Below are positions 11,083 to 21,049 of a stretch of 64,000 nucleotides of DNA, in pieces. The notes below the pieces were generated by a model. It was given only the letters and a program-made list of their open reading frames with translations, had not been told where the DNA came from and made no database searches. The DNA is from Bigelowiella natans CCMP2755 (Eukaryota; Cercozoa; Chlorarachniophyceae). The position numbers were made by a program, and so were the translations under genes. How positions within the stretch are numbered: position 1 is the first letter of the stretch; each line of letters starts with the position of its first letter. The DNA lies in NCBI GenBank assembly GCA_000320545.1, contig ADNK01000979.1:1-64000 (forward strand). The letters run 5' to 3'.

Positions 11083-13557
11083 ATGGATCCTACGGCTGCA
11101 GCTGATACACGTAACTCTCCATCTAACGACCAGCCGGCTGTGGCACTTTCTCCAGAGCAGCTTCCTCTCACGTTGGAGGGGGTGGTGACGCAACTAAAGG
11201 AACTTCAATTGGAAATTCAAGCTCTCAAAGAGGAAATCACAACTCTGAAACAAGAGAATGCAAAGCTCAAGAAGGAGGAGAAAGATTCTTCTTTTTATAA
11301 TGTGGATAGTGACGATGATGAGGATGGAGCCTACGATGTGTATCGGGATAGCAATGTTTACACGAGTTCAAACCTTCATTCTCCTGAAGTGAAGAAAAAG
11401 AGGGAAATCGGCAATCGGTTCATGTTCAAGTTCTCCGACATCAACGTCTTGAAAAAAATTGGAAAAGGCAATTTTGCCACGGCGCATGAGATCTGCTTCG
11501 AAAATGACAACAAAAAGCATTATGTGTTGAAAAAACCGACGAAGAAGGCCAAGTTGGACGATTTTAAAATCGAGATGATGGGGCTGATGAATGCCCAGGG
11601 CCAGGAAAACATCCTCAAGTTCATCGGCATCGTCTCCTCTCCAGGCGGTCAGGAATGTTTCGTAACCGAATTCTGCGCACTTGGGAGTCTTGACAAGCTT
11701 CACCACACAATCGATCTCACTCAACCCGAGCACTTCTGGAGAATCGCAGCGGGACTCCTGGCAGGGATCGAACATCTTCATCACAACAACTACATCCACA
11801 GAGACCTCGCTTGCCGCAATGTGTTGATGACAGATACCTTGGAGGTGCGCATTTCTGATTTTGGATTGGCTGTGCATGCTCCCACGGGAGAACACAAGAG
11901 CAAACTGGAGGAACAGCTTCCGTGGCCGTGGATGCATCCTAAGACCTTGGCGACACGCGACCGGGTTTTCACACCTAAATCGGACCTTTGGGCTCTAGGA
12001 GTGACCTTGTGGGAGTTGCTAACAAAGGGCGCAAAACCTTACGGACTTGAGCGGAAGTTGATACCGGGCATCATCAAAGGAACTGTGACTCTTGAAATCC
12101 CGAAGATGTGGGATGGAACACCAATCGGTCACTACGTGAGCGCCTACATCGGGAGAAGGGAAGGGGATGGTGTTGATGACGACAGTGATGATAGTGTTGA
12201 TGACGACAGTCATGATGGTGATGATGACGACAGTCATGATGGTGATGATGACGACAGTCATCATCATGACAGTCATTATGGTGTTGATGATGATGCGATC
12301 AAGACTCCTCTCATCTGGGCAATGAAGAATGGCAAGACCAACACGACAAAGCTCTTGATCGAGAAGGGGATAAATCTCGAGGCGAACGACGAGGAGGGCA
12401 AAACCCCTCTCATCTTGGCAAGCAAATGGGGGCAAGTCGACACCGCAAAGCTCTTGATCGAAAAGGGCGCAAATCTCGGGGCGAACGACGAGGAGGGCAA
12501 AACTCCTCTCATTTGGGCGAGCGAATGTGGGCAAGTCTACACCGCAAAGCTCTTGATCGAAAAGGGCGCAAATCTCGGGGCGAACGACGAGGTGGGCAAA
12601 ACCCCTCTCATTTGGGCGAGCAAATGTGGGCAAGTCGACACTGCAAAGCTCTTGATCGAGAAGGGGGCCAACATCGAGGCGAAAGATGATGGTGACAAGT
12701 CCTCTCTCCACTGGGTGAGCAGTGTCGACATCGCAAAGCTTTTGATTGAGAACAAAGCAAACCTCGAGGCGAAAGACACAAGCGGCAAAACCCCTCTCAT
12801 TTGTGCATGTGATGGAGGCAAGATCGAGATCGCAAAGCTCTTCATTGAGAGGGGGGCAAAGATCGATGACCTGACTCTGCATTTGGCATGCCGTGGGGGT
12901 CTCACAGAGTTTGCAAAACTCCTGATTGAGAAGGGAGAAGACCTCGAGTCGATGGATGTGAATGGCAACACCCCTCTCCTCCGTGCAGCGGAAGATGGTC
13001 TCACGGAAGTCGCAAACCTCTTGATCGAAAAAGGAGCAAATCTCGAGGCAAAAGAAGACGAATTCGGTAGCACTCCTCTCGACACTGCAATTTACCATGG
13101 TCACACCGACATTGCAAAGCTGTTAATTGAGAAGAGGGTGAACCTGGAGGTCAAAGACATCATGGGTCATACCTGTCTTGCCATGGCAATTAACAACGGT
13201 CACACGGAGGTTGCAAAGCTCTTGGTCGAGAAGAAGGCAAACCTCGAGACGAGAGACAACGATGATCAAACTCCTCTCTTCGCAGCATGCACATCATTTC
13301 GAGACGCAACCGACATGGTACAGCTTTTGATTGACAAGAATGCAAACCTCGAGGCCAAAGACAAAAGGGGCACAACCCCTCTCATCCATGCAAGTTGGCG
13401 TGGCCACACGGACACTGCAAAGCTCTTGATCGAGAATGGAGCAGATTTGTTTGTCAAGTGCAACAACGGAAAGACGGCTCTAGATTGGGCGCAAGAGTTG
13501 GGCAAAGAGGACGTGGTGAAGCTGTTGGAGCTGCACATGAACAAGATGGAAAGTTAA
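11083..13557 (+). CDS. tyrosine-kinase-like protein with 13 ankyrin repeats, single exon
   Basis: 824 codons; start at the first ATG of the open frame. A short coiled coil (about residues 35-80) and an acidic stretch precede a kinase domain (about 118-350). It has the glycine loop IGKGNF, the lysine of YVLKKP, the catalytic loop HRDLACRN and DFG, and a tyrosine-kinase-like activation-segment end (PWPWMHP instead of WMAPE). After EIPKMWDG the normal last helices of the C-lobe are missing and a 45-residue Asp/Ser/His linker, coded by a minisatellite, takes their place. From about residue 405, 13 ankyrin repeats run to the C-terminus, each with TPL and the AKLLIEKGAN core. Repeats 2-4 are nearly identical at DNA level. 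Unlike its intron-rich neighbours it has no intron, suggesting retroposition or a fast-expanding family. Its substrate is unknown. Confidence 0.88.
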   Translation: MDPTAAADTRNSPSNDQPAVALSPEQLPLTLEGVVTQLKELQLEIQALKEEITTLKQENAKLKKEEKDSSFYNVDSDDDEDGAYDVYRDSNVYTSSNLHSPEVKKKREIGNRFMFKFSDINVLKKIGKGNFATAHEICFENDNKKHYVLKKPTKKAKLDDFKIEMMGLMNAQGQENILKFIGIVSSPGGQECFVTEFCALGSLDKLHHTIDLTQPEHFWRIAAGLLAGIEHLHHNNYIHRDLACRNVLMTDTLEVRISDFGLAVHAPTGEHKSKLEEQLPWPWMHPKTLATRDRVFTPKSDLWALGVTLWELLTKGAKPYGLERKLIPGIIKGTVTLEIPKMWDGTPIGHYVSAYIGRREGDGVDDDSDDSVDDDSHDGDDDDSHDGDDDDSHHHDSHYGVDDDAIKTPLIWAMKNGKTNTTKLLIEKGINLEANDEEGKTPLILASKWGQVDTAKLLIEKGANLGANDEEGKTPLIWASECGQVYTAKLLIEKGANLGANDEVGKTPLIWASKCGQVDTAKLLIEKGANIEAKDDGDKSSLHWVSSVDIAKLLIENKANLEAKDTSGKTPLICACDGGKIEIAKLFIERGAKIDDLTLHLACRGGLTEFAKLLIEKGEDLESMDVNGNTPLLRAAEDGLTEVANLLIEKGANLEAKEDEFGSTPLDTAIYHGHTDIAKLLIEKRVNLEVKDIMGHTCLAMAINNGHTEVAKLLVEKKANLETRDNDDQTPLFAACTSFRDATDMVQLLIDKNANLEAKDKRGTTPLIHASWRGHTDTAKLLIENGADLFVKCNNGKTALDWAQELGKEDVVKLLELHMNKMES
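12166..12295 (+). repeat. minisatellite coding the Asp/Ser/His linker
   Basis: Repeats of a GATGACGACAGT-like unit with variants, in frame between kinase and ankyrin parts of the gene at 11083-13557. Codes DDDSHDGD-type residues. Confidence 0.8.
12350..12690 (+). repeat. near-identical 99-bp tandem repeats coding ankyrin units
   Basis: Successive 99-bp segments share long identical stretches, such as gcaaagctcttgatcgaaaa, which recurs at about 12440 and 12542. The similarity at silent positions points to recent duplication or gene conversion inside the ankyrin array. Confidence 0.8.
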
Positions 13558-14818
13558 AATGCACGACTGATCTGCCCATGCATGTGCGGATGACAGACAT
13601 GCAATATGATGTATGTACATATGCACATGTGTTTACATGCACATGCACACATACATACACAATGTGCATACCACATTGCTGTGTCCATCATCATGCAGGC
13701 CGTCTAGCCGTGGCCCGCCATCGCGCGCGCATTGCTAGATTGTGCATGCACCGATGCGACTCAACAAATGGCAGGCGCGCATTGTTTGGATTGCGTATGT
13801 CTATAGTTCAAAGGCATAACGTACGCAACAAAACAGCGGCGCGCGCACGCGCAAATGTTGACAAAAATGAGGCACGTGCGCGCATGGGGGCCGCGGCCTG
13901 CCTGAGGGTGTCCATGCTTTGCACATATTCCCTAACGTAGTCGTTGCTGCACTGCTAGCTAGCTAGACTGTGACACGTGCGTGCCAGGCTTTGCTGCTGC
14001 ATGTACGTGAGTGGTCGGTCGTGGCTGGAATGATCAGCGCTACTTATCAATGTGCACGCGTACGTAGGCACGCTAATTGGTAATGCATATTGCGGGCGGC
14101 CAAAAAGCGAAGCACTGTGTCCACGGCTGTTCATGCTGATGATGTTCGTGCTTTTCCTTGCTGTTTTATCTAATCTACATTACAATTGACAAGTATTGCA
14201 CGCGCAAACTGTCAGCTTATAGGGACATATATGTCCCTATACGTGTATGCCATTTACTACATGTGTACATCACATACTTCACATGTACCCATGTGTGGAT
14301 GTGAACAGTACATGTGCACTTTTTAGGCACATGTGGTGTGCATGGGTACATGTGTTCCTTACGCGTACACGTATAGGGACATATATGTCCCTATAAGCTA
14401 TGCACGCATACTGCTATACTAGCATAGCGAATGAATGCGTACATTGCAATGCATTCGATTCGTACCGGTACCTGCATACGCTCTTCAGATCTAAAGTTCT
14501 AATAAGGTGTGCATGCATCATTCATTCATTTATACGCTGTAGCTACATTAGGATGATAATTGAACACCTTTAACTTATTCTAGTATTCATTACATCCGTC
14601 TCATATAGCTAGCTGCTGCACGGCACATGTAGTCATGCATGAGCTGTCCAGGCGTGCAGTATCGTCACTAAAAGGTGCTTGCTGTGAAATGTGAAGATCG
14701 CCACCATTTACTTACTTTCCAGGGTATGTGATGCTGCTGTTGCTGTCTATCCTCTTATATATACAGTTTCAATAGCTAGATCGGTTTCCCTCCCCTCTTC
14801 TTGCCGCTGTCACCATAC
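13558..14818. other. tail-to-tail spacer between kinase-ankyrin and acidic-protein genes
   Basis: No exon supported. Rich in CATG, TGCA, GCGC and GCTAGC and nearly free of long microsatellites. It contains the inverted-repeat element at 14214-14399 and a 20-base motif at 14586-14605 that recurs with one mismatch at 38576-38595. Confidence 0.6.
14214..14399. mobile_element. 186-bp palindromic inverted-repeat (MITE-like) element
   Basis: The two ends are perfect inverted repeats of about 34 bases starting AGCTTATAGGGACATATA. Each arm contains its own perfect 24-base palindrome, at 14218-14241 and 14372-14395 (TATAGGGACATA and its complement). An inner inverted repeat, acatgtacccatg near 14281-14293 with catgggtacatgt at 14341-14353, extends the pairing. 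No open frame fits inside. A target duplication is not obvious. It could be a non-autonomous DNA transposon or a cruciform-forming site; the sequence alone cannot separate these. Confidence 0.6.
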
Positions 14819-16852
14819 TCAGCGAAATCCCGGGCGATTCAACAATTTCGTCGGTCGCTTGCTAAGATCTGTGCTTCTTTTCGGGGGACTGTAAAGGCTA
14901 TGAAGTTTCCTTCGAGTTTCTAGTGGCGTACACTTCTTCGCCAGCTTACTTTTTTCTTGTCTACCTATGCTTTGAAGATCGTCACTCCCGTGAATTTCTC
15001 CATTAAATCTGTATCTATTCGTGCCTTTGGACACCCTGGAAGAAAACGCTGGGCGATCCCGTATGGCGTTTTTGAGAGTCTCCTTGTCTATCTGAGCCTG
15101 CACACCTGTAAAACTAGAGCTCTCTGCCAATTCCCTCATGGCTCGCTTCTTGTGCCGCCTCATCAATCTCAGGCTCGTCTCTGCTTTCAGCGCGCGTAGC
15201 TTATACGCCGAGAGCTCCTCACGAGTTCGCATCATTAGTCTTAACTTCTGTTTCCGCAGTTTTTTGGTCAGAGCCAGCTCTTTCTCCATCGTCTCTTTCA
15301 TTCTATCAAATTCGCTCCACAAGTGCTCTAAGACCGATCCAGAGCTGCTACTATCAACCGCTGCTGCGTACATTGCTGTAAGGTCGAAAGGCTCGTCAAA
15401 CTGCGTTGTTCCGTCGCTCGATGATATCCCAACGTCCTCCAGTTTAGGTTCACCATACATTGTCTTTCGGCCTGCTTCCTCAACTTCATCTTCATCCTCT
15501 TGATCATCTTCGCCATTGTCACTGTCATACGATTTACTGATATTGAGCTTCAGCACAGGGATGCTTTGCTCTCCCTCTTGGCTGCTGACATCGGTATTTT
15601 TCTTGTTGTCAACATGATGAGGAGGAGCCTGTGGAACTACTACCGGCGCTGAGCGGTTATTTTCTACACTTTCTCTCGGAACTTCTTTCACTTTGTGTTC
15701 TTCGTCTCTACTACTACTACTACTACTACTACTACTCTCCCGTTGTGCGGCAGTAGCTTGGTTGATAATATAAGCATCATTCCCATCTGAATTCCCTCCT
15801 TTCGTCTCTTCTTCTTTTTCTTCTCCTTCTTCTTTTTCTTCTCCTTGCTCATCTTCTTCTGCTTCCTCTGGATTCGGTGTATCCTCTTCGAGAAGCGGCT
15901 GGTCCTTGCCGTGTGGTTCTTTTGAATCTACTATCAAATTTACCGATGATGATTTTTGTTCTATACCTCCATGATGCCGTTGAACATTGCTGACTGCCTC
16001 CTCTACTTGCTCCTCCTCTTCCTTCTCCTCTTCTGCCGCCGTCTTCGCCTCTTGAGCATTGCTATCCGCATGCTCTGGAGGTTTTGAAACATTACCATCT
16101 GCTACAAGTTTTACTTCTTCATGCTGATTTTCAGACGCGAAATCAGAATCAACCATGTACGGAGTCGCATCAGATTGCTCATCGAGCTCATCATGCACAT
16201 CTTTCGCCGCAGTATTTTCTAATGACTTCTCTTCATCGTTAATCTTCTGGGCTTCGGTCAGTTCTTGTTGTTGTCCTTGGTTCCGTGCATTGGGTTGGGC
16301 ATCCTCTTCCTCTCGAGCAGATTTTCCATCCATCTCGCTGCCTGATTTGCTCTTGATGAGTGAATGTTGGTCCTCTCCTTCTTCCGGAATGGTATCGAGC
16401 TCATTCATTTCGTCTGTAAGATCCGAACTATCGTCATCGTCTAGTTCATCATCTTTATTGTCTTCGGATCTTTCAGCTAATCCAGCGTGTTGGTTCTTCT
16501 TACCATCATCGCTATCACCGTCGGCATGGCTGTTGTTGTTGTTGTTGTTGTTGTTGTCAGTGGTTCGAGCCTGCTTCCCTTCGTGTTGCTGCTCCTGCTG
16601 CAGATTAGATTCTAGAGCGTTGGCCATATGTTCAAGATTGAGGGAATCATCAACGGCCACATCTCCATCATCGTTCTCCAATTCCCCTTCCGCTACTTCG
16701 TCTATCATTACATCGTCAACATCAACATCGAGGCCGTCAACATCAAGATCAAGCCCGTCTACGTCAAGATCATCCATATGTAGATTGTCAAGATCAAGTT
16801 CATCGAGCCGAGGATCGTCGACATCTAAATCGGCGAGCATATCATTCTCCAT
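14819..16852 (-). CDS. acidic low-complexity protein with C-terminal coiled coil, unknown function
   Basis: 677 codons in one exon; the start ATG at 16852 opens a long Asp/Leu-rich region with imperfect repeats of the type DLDVDGLD. Most of residues 1-450 is Glu, Asp, Ser and Gln, with a poly-Asn run (CAA/GTT tract near 16530) and a poly-Ser run (TAC tract near 15715). Residues about 500-590 are basic and heptad-like (MKETMEKELALTKKLRKQ), probably a coiled coil. The last 80 residues are Lys/Arg-rich, ending KLLNRPGFR. No catalytic domain is visible. The bipartite acidic/basic make-up suggests a nuclear or cytoskeletal scaffold, as inference only. It is divergent with the glucosidase II beta gene, 307 bases apart. 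Confidence 0.7.
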   Translation of the reverse strand: MENDMLADLDVDDPRLDELDLDNLHMDDLDVDGLDLDVDGLDVDVDDVMIDEVAEGELENDDGDVAVDDSLNLEHMANALESNLQQEQQHEGKQARTTDNNNNNNNNSHADGDSDDGKKNQHAGLAERSEDNKDDELDDDDSSDLTDEMNELDTIPEEGEDQHSLIKSKSGSEMDGKSAREEEDAQPNARNQGQQQELTEAQKINDEEKSLENTAAKDVHDELDEQSDATPYMVDSDFASENQHEEVKLVADGNVSKPPEHADSNAQEAKTAAEEEKEEEEQVEEAVSNVQRHHGGIEQKSSSVNLIVDSKEPHGKDQPLLEEDTPNPEEAEEDEQGEEKEEGEEKEEETKGGNSDGNDAYIINQATAAQRESSSSSSSSSRDEEHKVKEVPRESVENNRSAPVVVPQAPPHHVDNKKNTDVSSQEGEQSIPVLKLNISKSYDSDNGEDDQEDEDEVEEAGRKTMYGEPKLEDVGISSSDGTTQFDEPFDLTAMYAAAVDSSSSGSVLEHLWSEFDRMKETMEKELALTKKLRKQKLRLMMRTREELSAYKLRALKAETSLRLMRRHKKRAMRELAESSSFTGVQAQIDKETLKNAIRDRPAFSSRVSKGTNRYRFNGEIHGSDDLQSIGRQEKSKLAKKCTPLETRRKLHSLYSPPKRSTDLSKRPTKLLNRPGFR

Positions 16853-17159
16853 GTTCTCGGCTGCCGTCGAGGGTTGGGGGGGGAGGAAGCGTTTTCACTC
16901 AGAATGCCGCCCCAACCAGAGGGATATTTCAGAATTATTCAGAAGAAAGCACCAGCAATTCTATCGTACGTCATGCATACTCTGATGTCGCAATTAACAA
17001 ACGAAATGACATCTCTGTATAAAAATAGCCACTATTTACATCTTGCGACATTCCAAAATATGATTTAAAAGCAGCAGCACGAGCCTTTGGGTAGAACTCG
17101 TGCGAAGAAAGCACCGAATCTATGCTTCACGTTCCCCCCCCACAACTACTGCTGCCCAG
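16853..17159. promoter_or_regulatory. divergent intergenic promoter region (acidic protein / glucosidase II beta)
   Basis: 307 bases between two start codons on opposite strands; it must hold both promoters. It contains taaaaatagccact at 17020-17033, also present in another head-to-head spacer at 42393-42406. No other element could be named. Confidence 0.45.
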
Positions 17160-17472
17160 ATGAGTATGAGGGGTCACTGGTACTCCCTGGTGTTGATCAG
17201 CTGCGTTTTATCTTCAGTCGCTGCCGTTGAGGACGACGACGACGCTACTCAGGAGTTGAGGGGCATTTCCAATTCGCAGGAAGAGCAGCTTCGATTCTAC
17301 TCTGCAGATCCCTTTCAATGTCGTGATGGGACCATCTTACCTGTAGGGAAGCTAGTCAACGATGACTACTGCGACTGTCCCGATGGAAGCGACGAGCCAG
17401 GAACTTCAGCTTGCGCTGGTATACGCTCCTCCTCCGAGGAAGCTGCACCGCCACCATCGCCTCTCTTTGTAT

Positions 17473-17508
<36 letters not shown>

Positions 17509-18113
17509 CCCTCTCAGTAGAAAGAACCACGATCCCCGTCAGCATGGTGGATGATGGCGTGTGTGACTGTTGTGACGGAAGCGACGAGAAAGGGGTGAAA
17601 TGCCAAGATTCGTGTGGAGCAATGGCTAGGTTAAAAACGGATGCTGAGCAAAAGCAGCAAGTACTTCGGAACAATTGGATAAGGAAGAAAGAAACGGTCT
17701 GCCCACAACCCCCTTTGCATTCGCTAATCGATTAATGTAGGAGGAGGATGGAGGAGGGTTACCCTCTCGTCCATTATATTTTGTATGGCTTCTTAGGTCC
17801 TCCAGATAGCTGCAAACGTGAAAGGTGCGTTGGAACAGCAGCAGGCTGAGATTTTGAGTGCTGGCCGCAAAATCATGGAGGTGGCAAAGGGGATGCAAAA
17901 GTAGTAGTAGTAGTAGTAGTAGTAATAGTAGTAAACGATGATAATGATGATGATAACACATACCAGCACATACCATAAACATTAGATACACATATGCACA
18001 GACATACGCACACACACACACACACATAGAGAGAGAGAGAGAGAGAGAGGAGGACAGTTTCCCGGGGGCGGGGGGAGAGGGGAGGGGAAGGGGGAGAGAG
18101 GTATCCGAGCACA

Positions 18114-18158
<45 letters not shown>

Positions 18159-19100
18159 ACACACATGACATGCATGTATATAACTTTACGTTACACACGC
18201 GATAGGTCAATCTGTAGTTCACTTTGCGGAAATATTTGTATGTGTATTTCTTTCCTCTTCTTCTTCTCCTTCTCCTTATTATTATTCAAATGGTAGTTCC
18301 GCAGCCAGATTCCAGGCACAACAAAAGATTCAAGAACTTAGGCAGCGATTGCAGATGACGGCTATGCTGTTGAAGATGGACCTTGGTAGTAGAAGTAGTA
18401 GCAGAAGTATTAGTAGTTTGTGTAGTGGTACTTTACATTATTTACATGACGTATGTCGAAGTAACATGAGTAAGGAGTACAGCGAGTGATATTGTCAAGC
18501 TCTGAAAGATGGCAAATCTATATTGTTGTATAAAAGAATCATCAGCATTTTCGCCTTCTCACGGTCTCACGAATTCATTTTAATTTTCATAAAAGCGTTC
18601 TTATCTTTACACGGACAATTATCGATATCGTTTCTTGCTTTAATAGTACCTGTTCTTCAACGGAAATGAGTGCTTCCTTACACACATTGCATACTTTACG
18701 CTGCTGTAATTGATAGGCCCTCATTTAGCAAGCGTACAAAAGTGTATTACCTCTGACCCAATTAGCGAAAAACTCTTCGCTGGAGGCTCCAAGGTGTATC
18801 ATCGAGATTCCGATTTAAAGAAAACGCCGATGATCTTTAGTTGGTTAGCCCATTTTGCATCTGTCATGAGACCGCATTCGTGGGCGTTTTAAATATCGTC
18901 AAGATTTTCTTGAAACAACACATTTACTCCGTTCCGTTCTTCATTGACACGTATTGTTCAGAGCTATGTTGCGAAGGAGTACGTCTTTATTTACTGCCCG
19001 TTTCGACACGTGGTAAGCTATGATTTCTCTTTGATTGTAGAATAATGGAGGTGACAGACCGTGACATGCATCAGATGCTGCCGATAGTTCCGATCTTATT

Positions 19101-19150
<50 letters not shown>

Positions 19151-20537
19151 TTTTCCATCATCATTACTTTCGTCGCCATTATCATCAAATCGAAACACGT
19201 CCTCCTCCCTCCCCATCCATAACAATCCAGCTGCAGAGGGCGGTGAAGCCGCGAGAGTGGGTAATCGCCAATTGCATGGCACGGATGGGAGCTCGGCCTA
19301 ACTCCGACGAGGAAAGGATTTGCCATGCAGAAGGTGACAGGGCAATCGATGTGCTTCCTCTCATTGACCACACCGGAAAGATTCCACTCAAAGACAGTGA
19401 CGAGGAGGAAGAGGAGTTTACTGTGAAGGCGCAGAAAGCAAGAAGTAGGAGAGCGAAAAGGCTCGAGGCGGAGAGAAAAAAGGGAGAGAAGTCCCCTCCG
19501 ACGTTATTGGGTGTATGGATGAGCGATAGATGGGGCAAGAACAGCTCCAATCAAAGTGTGGAATATGCTATTTTCCAGGTACTAATTAACAGCTAGATGG
19601 TAGTAGTAGCGGTAGTAGCAGTTAGTAGTTACAAAAGATTAGAAGGAGATATAATCGGAGCAGTTTCACGAAAAACTTTTAAGTCACGCGATGTATTCTG
19701 TGACGACGTGGATTTCTGTAGCATGATTAGAATCACTGTCTTTTGCTTCCTTCCTTCTCTTTAGTGTTGATTTTTGGCGTGAAACCGGGGACAACGTGCA
19801 TTGTCGTCATGTTATTCTTATTACTATACCGTTCTGCGGTTTCTGCTCAGGATCAGCGAAGCCCGTGCGAAAACGGTGTATATCGCACTGTAAATGTGTC
19901 TTTGGAGTGCGGCTTGGTATCGAAACAATGAAGCTGCTGATGCTGATGCTGCTGAGTGCTAAATCATTGCGATGATGATAATGATGATAATGATGATGAT
20001 GATAATAATGATAATGAGTCGAAAGTCTTGTTCGATCAATTCAATCAATAGAATGCAGTAGATTTTTGCGTGCTACTACCCAAAATTCTTTTCTTGACCT
20101 ACTACCGACATGGCCGTAGTAGCACCCCAAGCTGGTAGTAGGTGTGAATTTAACAATCTGCCGATTTGAACGGCAGAGCTAATTTCGTTTGGCATGTGTT
20201 CTGATGTGTGGCGCAGGATGAGGTCATCACCAAGGTCACTGAAAACGGAATGTGTCAGTACGGAATCACCGTGGAGACACTAGCAGCGTGCCATTCGCTC
20301 TTCCCTAACTCTCCGAATGTGATGGGAGGAGTGGACAAAATGCGTGGCGGGAGGAAAAAGCCTGCTTCTGGCGATGAGGACGACGAAGATGACGGAGCTG
20401 ATGATTGGGAAGAAGCTGCAAGGAGCGACGACGACGATGGCGATAACGACGACGATGGCGACTCTGGTGGCGACGCTGAGAATGAAGAAGATGATGAAGA
20501 TGAAGATGAGGGCTGGTTCGAGCACGATGAACTTTGA
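17160..20537 (+). CDS. PRKCSH: glucosidase II beta subunit (PRKCSH/Gtb1 family), ER-resident
   Basis: Regulatory, glycan-recognising subunit of ER alpha-glucosidase II, which trims glucose from N-glycans. Eight exons close in phase to 526 codons: 17160-17696, 17797-17900, 18297-18385, 18729-18793, 18962-19012, 19231-19578, 19851-19916, 20217-20537. A signal peptide (SLVLISCVLSSVAA) precedes two LDL-receptor class A modules with DDYCDCPDGSDEPG and DDGVCDCCDGSDEKG; the second is split by a 12-serine run from an AGC tract at about 17474-17510. A charged coiled region follows. The MRH mannose-binding domain is seen as EYVFIYCPF, LLGVW, CENGVYR and GMCQYGI. An acidic tail ends in HDEL, the ER-retention signal. 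Length fits the family. The least certain junctions are exons 3-5 inside 18385-18962. Confidence 0.93.
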
Positions 20538-21049
20538 GAGCTCATTACTCTCACTAAATAATCATGTAAGTACGTCATGAGAAGCGCACACGTAGCACTC
20601 TTGCTGCTGCCATGTATCGTAGCTTACATCGCGACTTACATCTTGGCATCGCTAGCTAGCTAGATCGGCGAGCCGTTGCTACGTCTATGGTACGTTATTA
20701 TTATTATTATTATTACGTTGCCTATTCTAGATAGATATGCGTGTGTAGGCAGCAGTAAATCTAGCTAGCTAGACATCGTATAGCTAGCGCGCCGACGACC
20801 GATGAAATATAATGTGCATTATCATGTAGTTAAGTCACGCAAGCTCAAAGAGAATCATTCGGCCATGCACGAATGCACGAACACACTGGCACAAAACAAG
20901 AGTTTGAGGACAGAGAGAGCAAATGCGCAGCATTGACTCTTGTATTCAAGCTATTCTACACTATTCATGCATGCAAACAATTAGACAAGCAGTGATGCGA
21001 TTGTCGCTGCTAAGCATCTGGACATAAGTACTAGAGTAGTCTACATCTG
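20538..21049. other. tail-to-tail spacer between glucosidase II beta and kelch/U-box genes
   Basis: No gene. Contains several GCTAGCTAGC runs (20652-20662, 20764-20774), an ATT run at about 20697-20714 and GCATGCAT palindromes. Confidence 0.55.

Noticed and set aside
12019-13104. 361-codon open frame on the minus strand
   Set aside because: It is the reverse complement of the ankyrin array; its Cys/Leu repeats follow from the repeated ankyrin codons, and no start context or splice signal supports it.
16155-16985. 276-codon serine-rich frame on the plus strand
   Set aside because: Exact antisense of the Glu/Asp-rich part of the acidic protein; low-complexity Ser runs arise from complementing acidic codons.
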